A DNA stretch of 64,000 nucleotides, from contig CANPZC010000001.1 of assembly GCA_947589355.1 (NCBI GenBank), forward strand, positions 1-64,000, in the 5' to 3' direction. Below, one piece after another: positions 40,289 through 49,672 of the stretch. Below the pieces are notes generated by a model, which did no database searches, was not told the origin of the DNA, and saw nothing but the letters and a program-made list of their open reading frames with translations. The first letter of the stretch is position 1. Every line of letters starts with the position of its first letter. The translations under genes were made by a program, and so were the position numbers. This DNA is from an uncultured Clostridia bacterium (lineage in GTDB: Bacteria > Bacillota > Clostridia > Oscillospirales > Ruminococcaceae).

Positions 40289-40391
40289 TATTAGAGGTAA
40301 GAAGTTAGATGTTAGAAGTAAGAAACGGTTTTGCTGCATTTGAGCAAAGCCGTTTTTTCTGCGGTTTAGATTAAGAAGCAAGAGGCAAGAA
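40287..40391 (+). repeat. dispersed hairpin element B, copy 2
   Basis: This matches the minus strand of 8120-8213: GTTAGAAGTAAGAAAC, a 13-bp stem AAACGGTTTTGCT/AGCAAAGCCGTTT with one G-U pair, then TTTTTCTGCGG. It lies just after mntP on the same strand and may serve as its terminator. Confidence 0.75.
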
Positions 40392-40791
40392 GTTGGAGCT
40401 TGTCTGTACTGCGAGTTTTCCGCAGTACGTTTCAAATCAATTTCCCGCACTACTGACCTCTTTTGCCTTGCAAACGAAACCGATGCGTATTTATCTCTTT
40501 AGCCTCCTCCACAAAGCAACGAAGTTCCGAGTGAAGAGGTCGCGAAATACCACCAAGGCTCAGCGCGTGGTCGTAGGTGTGGGTAAGGAAAAGAGAGCGC
40601 GAGGGGAAAACCTTAGGGTAGGGAGTGGAGCGCGCGCCCTGCCTTACATATACACTCCCTATATCCCTATGGTTTTCCCCTCGCATAGAGTTGCACAAAA
40701 ACATTAGCTCACTCAAAATGAAAAGAAAACTAAATATAGTGGGGCGTTTAACCGCTCCGCAGGTTTGCGCGACAGCGCAATTTAATTCATC
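40392..40791. repeat. palindromic intergenic element C2 and flanks
   Basis: No gene in these 400 bp. A perfect 8-bp hairpin GTACTGCG/CGCAGTAC is at 40406-40428. A long imperfect inverted repeat runs from 40599-40627 (starting GCGAGGGGAAAACC) to 40653-40684 (ending GGTTTTCCCCTCGC) around a 25-base loop. The GCGAGGGG and GGGGAAAACC blocks also occur in element C1 at 11.1-11.3 kb. Confidence 0.7.
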
Positions 40792-43700
40792 TTATGCATC
40801 AACTATCTCGCTGTGATATTCCTGCAGCGACTTTATATGGTCGGGCGACTGCTTAGTAACAGCCTTTATGCCCTCAATGGTAGCCTTTGCCGCCGCCATT
40901 GTCGTAACATAGAACACCCTGCTGCGTATCGCGCTCTTTCTGATGTAGCTGTCGTCCGCAGTGCCCTGCTTGTCGTCGGGTGTGTTGATGATTATATCCA
41001 CCTGACCGTTCGATATCATGTCAAGAATGTTCGGTCTGCCCTCTTGCAGCTTGTGAACGCTCTCGCAGTCAATGCCGCATTTTTTGATAAAGTCGGCAGT
41101 GCCTTTGGTCGCGACTATCTTGAATCCGCAATCGCTGAAGCCGCGTGCCACCTGTTCAAGCTCGCCTTTGTCGCGGTCGCTAACGCTTATCAGCACCGTG
41201 CCCGATGTCTTTATCGTAGTCTGCGTTGCCTCCTGCGCCTTGTAGTATGCCTCGCCGAAATTTGAAGAAATTCCGAGCACCTCGCCCGTAGAGCGCATCT
41301 CGGGGCCCAGTATCGGGTCAACTTCGGGGAACATATTGAACGGGAACACAGCCTCTTTTACGCCGTAATGCGAGAATTTCTTTTCTTTCAAAGAGAGAAT
41401 AGGCGACGGGCGGTGTGTAAATTCGCTCGTTATTATCTCTGTCGCCAAAGCTATCATCTGTATGCCGCAAACTTTCGATACCAGCGGCACGGTGCGCGAT
41501 GCCCTCGGGTTTGCCTCCAGCACGAACACCTTGCCGTCCTCTATAGCGTACTGCATATTCATAAGTCCGCGAACGTTCATTTCTTTGGCTATCTTCTTTG
41601 TGTACTCTTTTATCACCTTTACGTTCTCATCGCTGATGTTGAGCGAGGGCAGTATGCAAGCGGAGTCGCCCGAATGTATGCCCGCAAGTTCTATGTGTTC
41701 CATAACCGCAGGCACGAACACGTTCTCACCATCGCTGATAGCATCAGCTTCACATTCGGTAGCATTGTGCAGAAAACGGTCTATCAGTATCGGTCTGTCA
41801 GGCGTAACGCCAACCGCGGCTGCCATGTATACTTTCAGGCTTTCCGGCTCGTGAACAACTTCCATACCTCTGCCGCCCAGAACGTATGACGGGCGCACCA
41901 TAACGGGGTAGCCTATCCTGTCAGCAATTTCAAGAGCCTCATCTACAGTAACAGCCATTCCCGACTCCGGCATAGGGATAGAGAGCTTATCCATCATTGC
42001 GCGGAACAGATCTCTGTCTTCCGCAAGGTCAATGGTCTCGGGTGTCGTGCCAAGAATATTAACTCCGTACTTTTTCAGATCCGCAGCAAGGTTCAGCGGC
42101 GTCTGACCGCCAAACTGTGCTATAACGCCTACAGGCTTTTCTTTTTCGTAAATGCTCAGTACGTCCTCAAGTGTCAGCGGCTCAAAGTACAGCTTGTCCG
42201 AGGTGTCATAGTCGGTAGATACCGTCTCGGGGTTGCAGTTTATCATTATCGTCTCGAAACCAAGGCTTCTCAGAGAGTTCGCTGCGTGAACACAGCAGTA
42301 GTCAAACTCAATGCCCTGACCTATCCTGTTCGGGCCGCTGCCTAGAATGAGTATCTTAGGCTTGCCCTGCGATACCTCCGAGGTATCTTCCGTGTTGTAG
42401 GTCGAGTAGTAGTAGCCTGCGTCGGGCGTTCCGCTGACGTGTATCTTGTGCCAAGCTTCGGTAATTCCCGCCGCTTTGCGCGCGTTTCTGATGTCCTCCT
42501 CGGGCACATCAAGTATCTGCGAAAGATACTTGTCCGAGAAACCGTCTTTCTTTGCCGCCGCAAGCACGTCAGAGGGCGGAACGCTGCCCTTGTTTGCAAT
42601 AAGCGCGTTCTCCTCGTCAACAAGCTCTTTCATCTGCTCTATGAAATACTTCTTTATCTTAGTAAGCTCCCAAAGCTCGTCAACAGTCGCACCCTTGCGC
42701 AAAGCTTCATACATTATAAACTGCCTCTCGCTTGACGGCTGATAAAGCATTTTTATAAGCTCGTCCTTGCTCTTGTCCGCAAAATCTTTCGCAAAGCCCA
42801 AGCCGTACCTGCCTTTTTCCAAACTTCTTATAGCTTTCTGGAAAGCCTCTTTGTAAGTCTTGCCTATAGACATTACCTCGCCAACGGCTCTCATCTGTGT
42901 GCCAAGCTTGTCCTCGGCATTCTTGAATTTCTCAAACGCCCACCGCGCAAACTTTATAACAACATAGTCGCCGTCAGGCTTGTAGTTAGCAAGATTTCCA
43001 TACTTTCCGCATGGTATGTCGGCAAGAGTAAGACCCGTAGCCAGCTTTGCCGAAACAAGCGCGATAGGGAAACCCGTTGCCTTTGAAGCCAAAGCCGATG
43101 AGCGCGAAGTTCTCGGGTTTATCTCTATAACTATTATCCTGCCCGTTTCGGGGTCGCGCGCAAACTGTACGTTCGTGCCGCCTATTACCTGTATTGCATC
43201 AACTATAGCATATGCCTGTCGCTGAAGCTCCGCCTGAACATCTTCGGGTATCGTCAGCATAGGTGCAGAGCAGAAGCTGTCGCCCGTGTGTACGCCCAGA
43301 GGGTCTATGTTTTCTATAAAGCAAACGGTTATCATGTTGCCGTCCTTGTCGCGGACGACTTCAAGCTCCAGCTCTTCCCAGCCGAGTACGGATTCTTCAA
43401 CCAGTACCTGACCCACAAGAGAAGCCTGCAAGCCCCTCGCGCATACCGTTTTCAACTCGTCAACGTTGTATACCAAGCCGCCGCCTGTGCCGCCCATAGT
43501 GTATGCAGGGCGCAGAACAACAGGGTATCCAAGCTTGTCCGCGATCGCAAGCGCCTCGTCTACCGAGTATGCCACTTCGCTGCGTGCCATATCGATACCC
43601 AGCTTGTTCATCGTCTTTTTGAATTCTATCCTGTCTTCGCCGCGCTCAATAGCATCTATCTGTACGCCTATTACCTGCACGCCGTACTTTTTCAAAACGC

Positions 43701-44013
43701 CCAGCTTGTCCAGCTCCGAGCAAAGGTTAAGTCCGCTCTGACCGCCAAGGTTGGGCAAAAGCCAGTCGGGGCGTTCTTTTGCAATAATTTCTTCAAGACG
43801 CTTTGCGTTCAGCGGCTCAATGTAGGTAACATCTGCAATGCCGGGGTCTGTCATGATAGTTGCGGGATTTGAGTTTACAAGCACTATCTTGTGACCCAGA
43901 CTGCGCAGAGCCTTGCACGCCTGTGTGCCAGAGTAGTCAAACTCGCACGCCTGACCTATTATAATAGGTCCTGAGCCGATGATAAGCACTTTTTTCTGCG
44001 GTTGTTTTTCCAT
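40792..44013 (-). CDS. carB: carbamoyl-phosphate synthase large subunit
   Basis: A 1073-residue enzyme that makes carbamoyl phosphate from bicarbonate, ammonia from glutamine and two ATP, for pyrimidines and arginine. Both duplicated ATP-grasp halves are present: VLIIGSGPIIIGQACEFDYS at the N-terminus and ILILGSGPNRIGQGIEFDY near residue 555, each with GG.G.V....EL region motifs. The C-terminal MGS-like allosteric domain has LISVSDRDKGELEQ. GGAGG lies seven bases before 44013; the open frame upstream has no site. The small subunit carA is not adjacent, which is unusual. A 145-base leader with several hairpins precedes it. Confidence 0.96.
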   Translation of the reverse strand: MEKQPQKKVLIIGSGPIIIGQACEFDYSGTQACKALRSLGHKIVLVNSNPATIMTDPGIADVTYIEPLNAKRLEEIIAKERPDWLLPNLGGQSGLNLCSELDKLGVLKKYGVQVIGVQIDAIERGEDRIEFKKTMNKLGIDMARSEVAYSVDEALAIADKLGYPVVLRPAYTMGGTGGGLVYNVDELKTVCARGLQASLVGQVLVEESVLGWEELELEVVRDKDGNMITVCFIENIDPLGVHTGDSFCSAPMLTIPEDVQAELQRQAYAIVDAIQVIGGTNVQFARDPETGRIIVIEINPRTSRSSALASKATGFPIALVSAKLATGLTLADIPCGKYGNLANYKPDGDYVVIKFARWAFEKFKNAEDKLGTQMRAVGEVMSIGKTYKEAFQKAIRSLEKGRYGLGFAKDFADKSKDELIKMLYQPSSERQFIMYEALRKGATVDELWELTKIKKYFIEQMKELVDEENALIANKGSVPPSDVLAAAKKDGFSDKYLSQILDVPEEDIRNARKAAGITEAWHKIHVSGTPDAGYYYSTYNTEDTSEVSQGKPKILILGSGPNRIGQGIEFDYCCVHAANSLRSLGFETIMINCNPETVSTDYDTSDKLYFEPLTLEDVLSIYEKEKPVGVIAQFGGQTPLNLAADLKKYGVNILGTTPETIDLAEDRDLFRAMMDKLSIPMPESGMAVTVDEALEIADRIGYPVMVRPSYVLGGRGMEVVHEPESLKVYMAAAVGVTPDRPILIDRFLHNATECEADAISDGENVFVPAVMEHIELAGIHSGDSACILPSLNISDENVKVIKEYTKKIAKEMNVRGLMNMQYAIEDGKVFVLEANPRASRTVPLVSKVCGIQMIALATEIITSEFTHRPSPILSLKEKKFSHYGVKEAVFPFNMFPEVDPILGPEMRSTGEVLGISSNFGEAYYKAQEATQTTIKTSGTVLISVSDRDKGELEQVARGFSDCGFKIVATKGTADFIKKCGIDCESVHKLQEGRPNILDMISNGQVDIIINTPDDKQGTADDSYIRKSAIRSRVFYVTTMAAAKATIEGIKAVTKQSPDHIKSLQEYHSEIVDA

Positions 44014-44163
44014 AAATATTCCTCCGTTGCTTCCGGCAGCCTGCGAACAGCCGGGCTTTTTTACCTTTTTTGGGCAAAATTTTTTGGCGATCTCAGGTCG
44101 CCAAATGTACAAGTTCATCCGACATTTGTATATCGTTATCCGATATATAATATTATCTTTACT
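44014..44163 (-). promoter_or_regulatory. carB leader with competing hairpins
   Basis: On the minus strand, hairpins form at 44129-44147 (TATATCG/CGATATA), 44102-44128 (CAAATGT/ACATTTG), 44083-44105 (TTTGGCGA/TCGCCAAA) and 44033-44054 (CCGGC/GCCGG). The second and third share the bases at 44102-44105 and cannot form together fully. No PyrR loop or clear intrinsic terminator was seen. Confidence 0.45.
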
Positions 44164-44192
44164 ATTATATCATACATTTTGTCGAATTGCAA
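44164..44192 (-). promoter_or_regulatory. promoter of carB
   Basis: TTGCAA (44187-44192) and TATAAT (44164-44169) on the minus strand, 17-bp spacing, with TGA before the -10. Confidence 0.8.
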
Positions 44193-44257
44193 TAACAATA
44201 TACTGAACTTTGTGTGAACGCCGATAAAAATTGTTGTGCTGCCTTTGCGTAAAATGC

Positions 44258-44286
44258 TTGCATTTGCGGCAGAATTGTGTTATAAT
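44258..44286 (+). promoter_or_regulatory. promoter of the topoisomerase operon
   Basis: TTGCAT (44258-44263) and TATAAT (44281-44286), 17-bp spacing, divergent from carB. Confidence 0.8.
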
Positions 44287-44331
44287 ACATATGTATGTGT
44301 TCAAATTCCCGTGAGGAGGACAAGTGATGAT

Positions 44332-44706
44332 ATGAAAAAATTCTATATATCGCTGGCGGCGGTAATAGCAGCCGCTTTTGCAGTCATTTTTATCGGCAGC
44401 GCCCTTGAATGGTGGAGCGTTTCATCGCAGGCAGAAGGGCTTTTAGGTCTGCTGGCAATAGTGCCTGCCGCAGTGTGGATATTCTTCAAAGGCTTAAACC
44501 TGGTAAATGTGGGTATCTACCTTGCAGGAATTGACTATATACTTGTAAAGAAGTTTTTGTCGCTCGGTATGTCGGTCGCGCTTATAGTGTGCGAGGCAGT
44601 TTTGCTTATCGTGTGGATAATAGTTAAAAACAGCAAGCAGGCAGCCGAAAAGGCAGAAAACAACGAAAATACAGAAACAGAAGATCAGGGTGGAACAAAT
44701 GGCTAA
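44332..44706 (+). CDS. small membrane protein upstream of divergent topoisomerase genes
   Basis: A 124-residue protein with about four hydrophobic segments (SLAAVIAAAFAVIFIGSALE, LLGLLAIVPAAVWIFF, VGIYLAGIDYILV, SVALIVCEAVLLIVWIIV) and a short charged, Glu/Asn-rich cytoplasmic tail. I do not recognise a family. It is the first gene after the promoter at 44258-44286 and overlaps the topoisomerase B-like gene by eight bases, so they are co-expressed. The GGAGG upstream is 12 bases from this ATG and 7 bases from an overlapping ATG-ATA-TGA minigene at 44327-44335. Confidence 0.65.
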   Translation: MKKFYISLAAVIAAAFAVIFIGSALEWWSVSSQAEGLLGLLAIVPAAVWIFFKGLNLVNVGIYLAGIDYILVKKFLSLGMSVALIVCEAVLLIVWIIVKNSKQAAEKAENNENTETEDQGGTNG

Positions 44707-46681
44707 CAAAAAAACTTATGACAACGAAACGATAGTCGCTCTGGAGGGCGAGGACAGGGTAAGAAAACGCCCTGCCGTAATTTTCGGCTCAGACGGGCTT
44801 GAGGGCTGCGAACATTCGGTGTTCGAGATAGTCTCAAACTCTATCGACGAGGCGCGCGAGGGCTACGGCGACAGGATAAACGTAACCTATTATAACGACA
44901 ACAGCATTGAAGTCGAAGACTTCGGCAGAGGCTGCCCTATGGACTACAACAAAGCGGCAGGCAGATATAACTGGGAGCTTGTATACTGCGAGCTGTACGC
45001 AGGCGGCAAGTATAACAACAACGATGGCGAGAACTATCAGTTTTCGCTGGGTCTTAACGGTCTGGGCGCGTGCGCAACGCAGTATTCTTCCGAATTTATG
45101 GACGTTACCGTAAACCGTGACGGCTGCCGCTATGATATGCACTTTGAAAAAGGCAAGCCCGTAGGCAAGCTTAAAAAAGAGGAAACGGGCTCTAAAAAAA
45201 CGGGCACTAAGCACCGCTGGAAGCCCGACCTCGATGTTTTTACAGATATAGCTATTCCCAAAGAATACTTTGAAGAAATGCTCAAACGTCAGGCGGTCAT
45301 AAATCCTCGTGTGAAGTTCGTTTTCCGCTATCAGAAAGAAAACGGCAGTTTTGAAGAGCAGGTGTTCCTTTACGAAAACGGCATAACCGACTATGTAAAA
45401 GAAATAGCAGGCGACAGCGCACTGACTTCCATTTACAGCTGCGATGCCCAGAGGGTCGGCAGAGACAGAGCCGATATGGACGACTATAAGGTAAAGCTAA
45501 GTGTCGCGTTTACCTTTTCAAACAAGGTAAAAATGTGCGAATACTACCATAATTCAAGCTTTCTTGAACATGGCGGCGCACCTGCCGATGCGGTAAAAAA
45601 CGCTTTTCGCTACCAGATAGACAACTATCTCAAACAAAACGGCAAATATCTTAAAAACGAAGCGCCTATAAAGTTTGTTGATATTGAAGACTGCCTTGTG
45701 CTCGTTTCAAGCTCTTTTTCAACGATGACTTCATACGCCAACCAGACCAAGAAAGCCGTCACCAACAAGTTTATTCAAGAGTGCATGACAGACTTTCTCA
45801 AACATCAACTTGAAGTATACTTTATAGAAAACCCTGACGAGGCTGTAAAAATTGCCGAGCAGGTAATTATAAACAAGCGCAGCCGCGAAAGAGCCGATAC
45901 CGCAAGGCAGAATATCAAAAACACCCTCTCAAAGCAGATAGACCTTTCAAATATGGTGCAGAAGTTTGTTGACTGCCGCTCGAAAGATGTCTCACAAAGA
46001 GAGCTTTATATAGTTGAGGGCGACTCGGCGCTGGGCTCTGTAAAAATGGCAAGAAACGCCGAATTTCAGGCGGTAATGCCGGTAAGGGGCAAGATACTCA
46101 ACTGCCTTAAAGTAGACTACGACAGGATATTCAAAAGCGATATAATAACCGACCTTTTGAAAGTCCTCGGCTGCGGCGTTGAGGTCAAATCAAAGTCCAA
46201 CAAAGAGCTATCCAGCTTCTCGCTCGATAACCTGCGCTGGAACAAGATAATAATCTGTACAGATGCCGATGTTGACGGCTTTCAGATACGCACGCTGATA
46301 CTTACCATGCTGTACAGGCTCACCCCAACGCTTATTGAAAAAGGGTATGTTTATATAGCAGAATCGCCGCTTTATGAGATAACTACAAAAGAACAGACCT
46401 ATTTTGCTTATGACGACAGGGAAAAAGCTGAGATTATGCAGATAATAGGCGACGAGAAGTATACCATTCAGCGCTCGAAAGGTCTCGGTGAGAACGAGCC
46501 GGAGATGATGGCTCTCACCACGATGGATCCCGCAACACGCCGACTTATACAGATAGTTCCCGATGAAGCCGATTTTACAGAGTATATGTTCGATATGCTG
46601 CTGGGCGATAACTTGCAGGGCAGAAAAGATTTCATAGCTATCAACGGCAAAGACTACCTTGAAATGGCTGATATATCATAA
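44699..46681 (+). CDS. divergent type IIA topoisomerase subunit B (GyrB/ParE-like)
   Basis: A 660-residue ATPase subunit of a type IIA topoisomerase. GHKL motifs are recognisable but altered: EIVSNSIDEA, DFGRGCPMD and GLNGLGACATQ (usual GLHGVGAS). The TOPRIM domain has VEGDSALGSVK, PVRGKILNCLK and TDADVDGFQIRTLILT, and QRSKGLGENEPE replaces QRYKGLGEM. The protein is clearly distinct from ordinary GyrB and ParE and belongs to an additional paralogue group known in Clostridia, here judged from motif divergence. The ATG at 44699 follows GGTGG; a GTG at 44690 is an alternative. The A-subunit gene follows after 23 bp. Confidence 0.88.
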   Translation: MANKKTYDNETIVALEGEDRVRKRPAVIFGSDGLEGCEHSVFEIVSNSIDEAREGYGDRINVTYYNDNSIEVEDFGRGCPMDYNKAAGRYNWELVYCELYAGGKYNNNDGENYQFSLGLNGLGACATQYSSEFMDVTVNRDGCRYDMHFEKGKPVGKLKKEETGSKKTGTKHRWKPDLDVFTDIAIPKEYFEEMLKRQAVINPRVKFVFRYQKENGSFEEQVFLYENGITDYVKEIAGDSALTSIYSCDAQRVGRDRADMDDYKVKLSVAFTFSNKVKMCEYYHNSSFLEHGGAPADAVKNAFRYQIDNYLKQNGKYLKNEAPIKFVDIEDCLVLVSSSFSTMTSYANQTKKAVTNKFIQECMTDFLKHQLEVYFIENPDEAVKIAEQVIINKRSRERADTARQNIKNTLSKQIDLSNMVQKFVDCRSKDVSQRELYIVEGDSALGSVKMARNAEFQAVMPVRGKILNCLKVDYDRIFKSDIITDLLKVLGCGVEVKSKSNKELSSFSLDNLRWNKIIICTDADVDGFQIRTLILTMLYRLTPTLIEKGYVYIAESPLYEITTKEQTYFAYDDREKAEIMQIIGDEKYTIQRSKGLGENEPEMMALTTMDPATRRLIQIVPDEADFTEYMFDMLLGDNLQGRKDFIAINGKDYLEMADIS

Positions 46682-46704
46682 CGATCGAAAGGCAGAAAAC
46701 ATAA

Positions 46705-48957
46705 ATGGCAAGAAAGAAAAAACAGCCCGAAAAAGAGACCGCAGTACCCAAGATAAGCGGCTATATAAAGGGCGCAGGACAGATAGTAGAGGAGCGCATA
46801 CCGGTAACGCTGGAAAAGAACTATATGCCGTATGCCGTCAGCGTGAACGTTTCGCGCTCATTTCCGGAGATAGACGGTTTCAAGCCCTCGCACAGAAAGC
46901 TGCTTTATACCATGTATAAAATGGGGCTTTTGCAGGGTGCAAGAATAAAGTCTGCAAACGCGGTCGGCAGAACAATGCAGCTAAACCCCCACGGCGATGC
47001 ATCTATCTATGAAACAATGGTGCGCCTCGCTCGCGGCAACGAAACGCTTCTTCACCCGTATGTAGATTCCAAGGGCAACTTCGGCAAAGCGTATTCGCGT
47101 GATATGGCGTATGCAGCCTCCCGTTATACAGAGGTAAAGCTTGAGCCCATATGCGCAGAGCTTTTTAAAGATATTGACAAAAACACAGTTGATTTCGTAC
47201 CTAACTATGATAACACCATGGAAGAGCCCACCCTCTTTCCTGCAACGTTCCCGTCTATACTTGTAAATGCAAATGTAGGCATAGGCGTGGCAATGGCATC
47301 GCAGGTGTGTTCTTTCAACCTCGCCGAGGTGTGCGAAACTACCATTGCTCTTATGCGAGACCCAAATCATAATGCGCTTGAAACTCTCAAAGGGCCGGAC
47401 TTTGCAGGCGGCTCTTATATGATATACGACGAAAGCGAGCTTGACAACATCTATAAAACGGGCAGGGGATCGCTGAAATTCCGAGCGAAGTATTCTTACG
47501 ATAAATCTGCAAATTGTATTGATGTTACGCAGATACCACCTACTACTACCATTGAAGTTATCATAGAAAAAATAGCTGCGCTGGTAAAGGCAGGCAAGAT
47601 AAAAGAGATATCTTATATCAGAGACGAAACAGACCTTAAAGGTCTGCATATCGCAATAGACTTAAAACGCGGCACCGACCCCGAAAAGCTCATGCAAAAG
47701 CTGTTCAGAATGACGCCGCTTCAGGATACCTATGCCTGCAATTTCAATATCCTTGTAGACGGCTACCCCAAGGTAATGGGCGTTTATGAGATAATCCGCG
47801 AATGGGTAAAATTCCGCATGGGCTGCGTAAAGCGCAGAACGCAGTATGACCTCGATAAAAAGAAAGACAAGCTGCACCTGCTGCAAGGTCTTGAAAAAAT
47901 ACTTCTCGATATTGACAAAGCGGTAAAAATAGTGCGCAATACCGAGAATGAGGCAGACGTTGTTCCCAACCTTATGGTAGGCTTCGGTATAGATAAAATT
48001 CAAGCAGAGTATGTTGCGGAAATCAAGCTGCGCCACTTGAACCGCGAGTATATCCTCAACCGTACAAAAGACATACAAGACCTGCTTGACGAAATATCAG
48101 ACCTTGAAGATATTCTGGGCAGCGACAGGAGAGTAAAAAACGTAATTATCTCAGAGCTTAAAGATGTTGCCGCCAAGTATGGTCAGGAGCGCAGAACGCA
48201 GTTTATATATTCAGTTGAAGAAGATGCGGAAGAAGAGATTGACGATACCCCCGACTATCAGTGCAGGATATTTGTAACAAAGAGCGGCTACTTCAAGAAG
48301 ATAACGCCGCAGTCGCTTAGAATGAGTGGCGCGCATAAGCTTAAAGAGGGCGACGAAATGCTCTCTGAGTTTGATTCCACCAACAAGACCGAGCTTTTGT
48401 TCTTTACCGATAAAGCAACGGTGTATAAGTCAAGGGCTTCTCAGTTTGATGATACAAAGGCAAGCGCGCTGGGCGACTATGTGCCTGCAAAACTCGGCTT
48501 TGACGACGGCGAGAGCTTCTTTGCGCTTGTGCCGACTACAGACTATAAAGGCTACCTGCTGTTCGTGTTTGAGAACGGCAAGGTCGCAAAAGTGCCCCTC
48601 AGCGCTTACGAGACCAAGACCAACCGCAAAAAGCTGACCAACGCGTACTCCGATAAATCAAAACTTGTGGCGCTTATCTATGTAGAAGAAAACGGCTATC
48701 TTCTCATGCGCAGTACCAACGGCAGAATGATAATCTTTGATACCGCGCTTATGCTGCCAAAATCCTCGCGCAGTACCATAGGTGTTGCCGCTATGACGCT
48801 CAAAGCAAAAGCGACCGTTGAAAAAGCCTATGCGGTAGACAGTAATACATCCGAAAAGTATTCAAAATTCGTAGTAAAGAGCATACCTGCCGCAGGCCCG
48901 TTCGCAAAAGATATAGAAGACCCCGACCAGATATCCATGTTCGGCGACAGCGAATAA
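46705..48957 (+). CDS. divergent type IIA topoisomerase subunit A (GyrA/ParC-like)
   Basis: A 750-residue DNA breakage-reunion subunit. DGFKPSHRKLLYTMYKMGL and NPHGDASIYETMVRLAR (quinolone-region helix) are present, and the catalytic tyrosine sits in ASRYTEVKLEP near residue 138. The tower and coiled-coil region follow (LDKKKDKLHLLQGLEKILLD). The C-terminus is about 220 residues of beta-pinwheel-like repeats, shorter than in GyrA and without an obvious GyrA box, which points to a decatenase-type (topo IV-like) activity; this is inference. Partner of the preceding B subunit. A bidirectional terminator follows at 48979-49009. Confidence 0.88.
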   Translation: MARKKKQPEKETAVPKISGYIKGAGQIVEERIPVTLEKNYMPYAVSVNVSRSFPEIDGFKPSHRKLLYTMYKMGLLQGARIKSANAVGRTMQLNPHGDASIYETMVRLARGNETLLHPYVDSKGNFGKAYSRDMAYAASRYTEVKLEPICAELFKDIDKNTVDFVPNYDNTMEEPTLFPATFPSILVNANVGIGVAMASQVCSFNLAEVCETTIALMRDPNHNALETLKGPDFAGGSYMIYDESELDNIYKTGRGSLKFRAKYSYDKSANCIDVTQIPPTTTIEVIIEKIAALVKAGKIKEISYIRDETDLKGLHIAIDLKRGTDPEKLMQKLFRMTPLQDTYACNFNILVDGYPKVMGVYEIIREWVKFRMGCVKRRTQYDLDKKKDKLHLLQGLEKILLDIDKAVKIVRNTENEADVVPNLMVGFGIDKIQAEYVAEIKLRHLNREYILNRTKDIQDLLDEISDLEDILGSDRRVKNVIISELKDVAAKYGQERRTQFIYSVEEDAEEEIDDTPDYQCRIFVTKSGYFKKITPQSLRMSGAHKLKEGDEMLSEFDSTNKTELLFFTDKATVYKSRASQFDDTKASALGDYVPAKLGFDDGESFFALVPTTDYKGYLLFVFENGKVAKVPLSAYETKTNRKKLTNAYSDKSKLVALIYVEENGYLLMRSTNGRMIIFDTALMLPKSSRSTIGVAAMTLKAKATVEKAYAVDSNTSEKYSKFVVKSIPAAGPFAKDIEDPDQISMFGDSE

Positions 48958-48978
48958 TAACATATTTATTTATGCAAA

Positions 48979-49009
48979 AAGAGCAGTCTGTTTTAAGCGA
49001 ACTGCTCTT
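48979..49009. terminator. bidirectional terminator between topoisomerase A and XRE gene
   Basis: AAGAGCAGT and ACTGCTCTT pair over 9 bp. ATTATTT follows on the plus strand and TTTTTGC on the minus strand. Confidence 0.8.
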
Positions 49010-49014
49010 ATTAT

Positions 49015-49641
49015 TTACTTTTTGTTTTCAGCCGGAGGCTCTTTTGACTTGTAACTCAGCCGCGACCATAAAATTATTATCACTTGCCCTATCGCGCCGA
49101 AAATAAACAGCTTCCATACGTTGTGCCCCACGGCAAGCAGGTGTACGTATACCGCCGCCAGCAGCGACCACACAAGCAGTGATACTATCAAAAAATTGCG
49201 CCGCGCGCTGAACCATGCCGAGTTGAACACCAGCCATACTATCATTGAAACAGGTACAGCGTATACAAAGCTTATCCAAGAGGGCAGCGAGCCTTTTGAA
49301 ACGGTGTCTATTATAAAATATACAAATGCCGCCACGAACCATACCAGCATAACGCCCATGCCCGCAATAAAACCGTGATTGCGCTTTTTCTGCTCGGGTG
49401 GCAAGGTGGTGGGCTTCGGCGGAGATGAATGCTCCGACTGCACCAGATAGTCCAGCGTAACGCCGAAAATATCAGCAATTTCTTTCAGCACAATAACATC
49501 GGGTATCGATTCTCCGCGCTCCCATTTTGATATAGCCTTGTCAGAGTAATGCAGCCTTTCCGAAAGCTCCAGCTGCGTCATACCCATGCCCTGCCGCAAA
49601 ACGCTTATGTTCTTGGCGATAATAGGTTTAAGGTCTTTCAT
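49015..49641 (-). CDS. XRE family regulator with membrane domain
   Basis: A 208-residue protein. The N-terminal 70 residues are a helix-turn-helix of the Cro/CI type (ISVLRQGMGMTQLELSERL, then SDKAISKWERGESIPD), a form common in Firmicutes. A Pro-rich linker leads to about four transmembrane helices (GFIAGMGVMLVWFVAAFVYF and three more). Such membrane-tethered XRE proteins probably sense a membrane or envelope state, with target unknown. It lies after the diguanylate cyclase gene on the same strand with a 31-bp gap. AAGGG is 13 bases upstream of the ATG, a weak site. Confidence 0.85.
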   Translation of the reverse strand: MKDLKPIIAKNISVLRQGMGMTQLELSERLHYSDKAISKWERGESIPDVIVLKEIADIFGVTLDYLVQSEHSSPPKPTTLPPEQKKRNHGFIAGMGVMLVWFVAAFVYFIIDTVSKGSLPSWISFVYAVPVSMIVWLVFNSAWFSARRNFLIVSLLVWSLLAAVYVHLLAVGHNVWKLFIFGAIGQVIIILWSRLSYKSKEPPAENKK

Positions 49642-49672
49642 AATTTTTATGCAACCCTTTGTTTATTATTTA

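Noticed and set aside
44014..44163. PyrR attenuator before carB
   Set aside because: No PyrR binding-loop consensus and no clear terminator stem with a T-run toward carB; only undefined competing hairpins.
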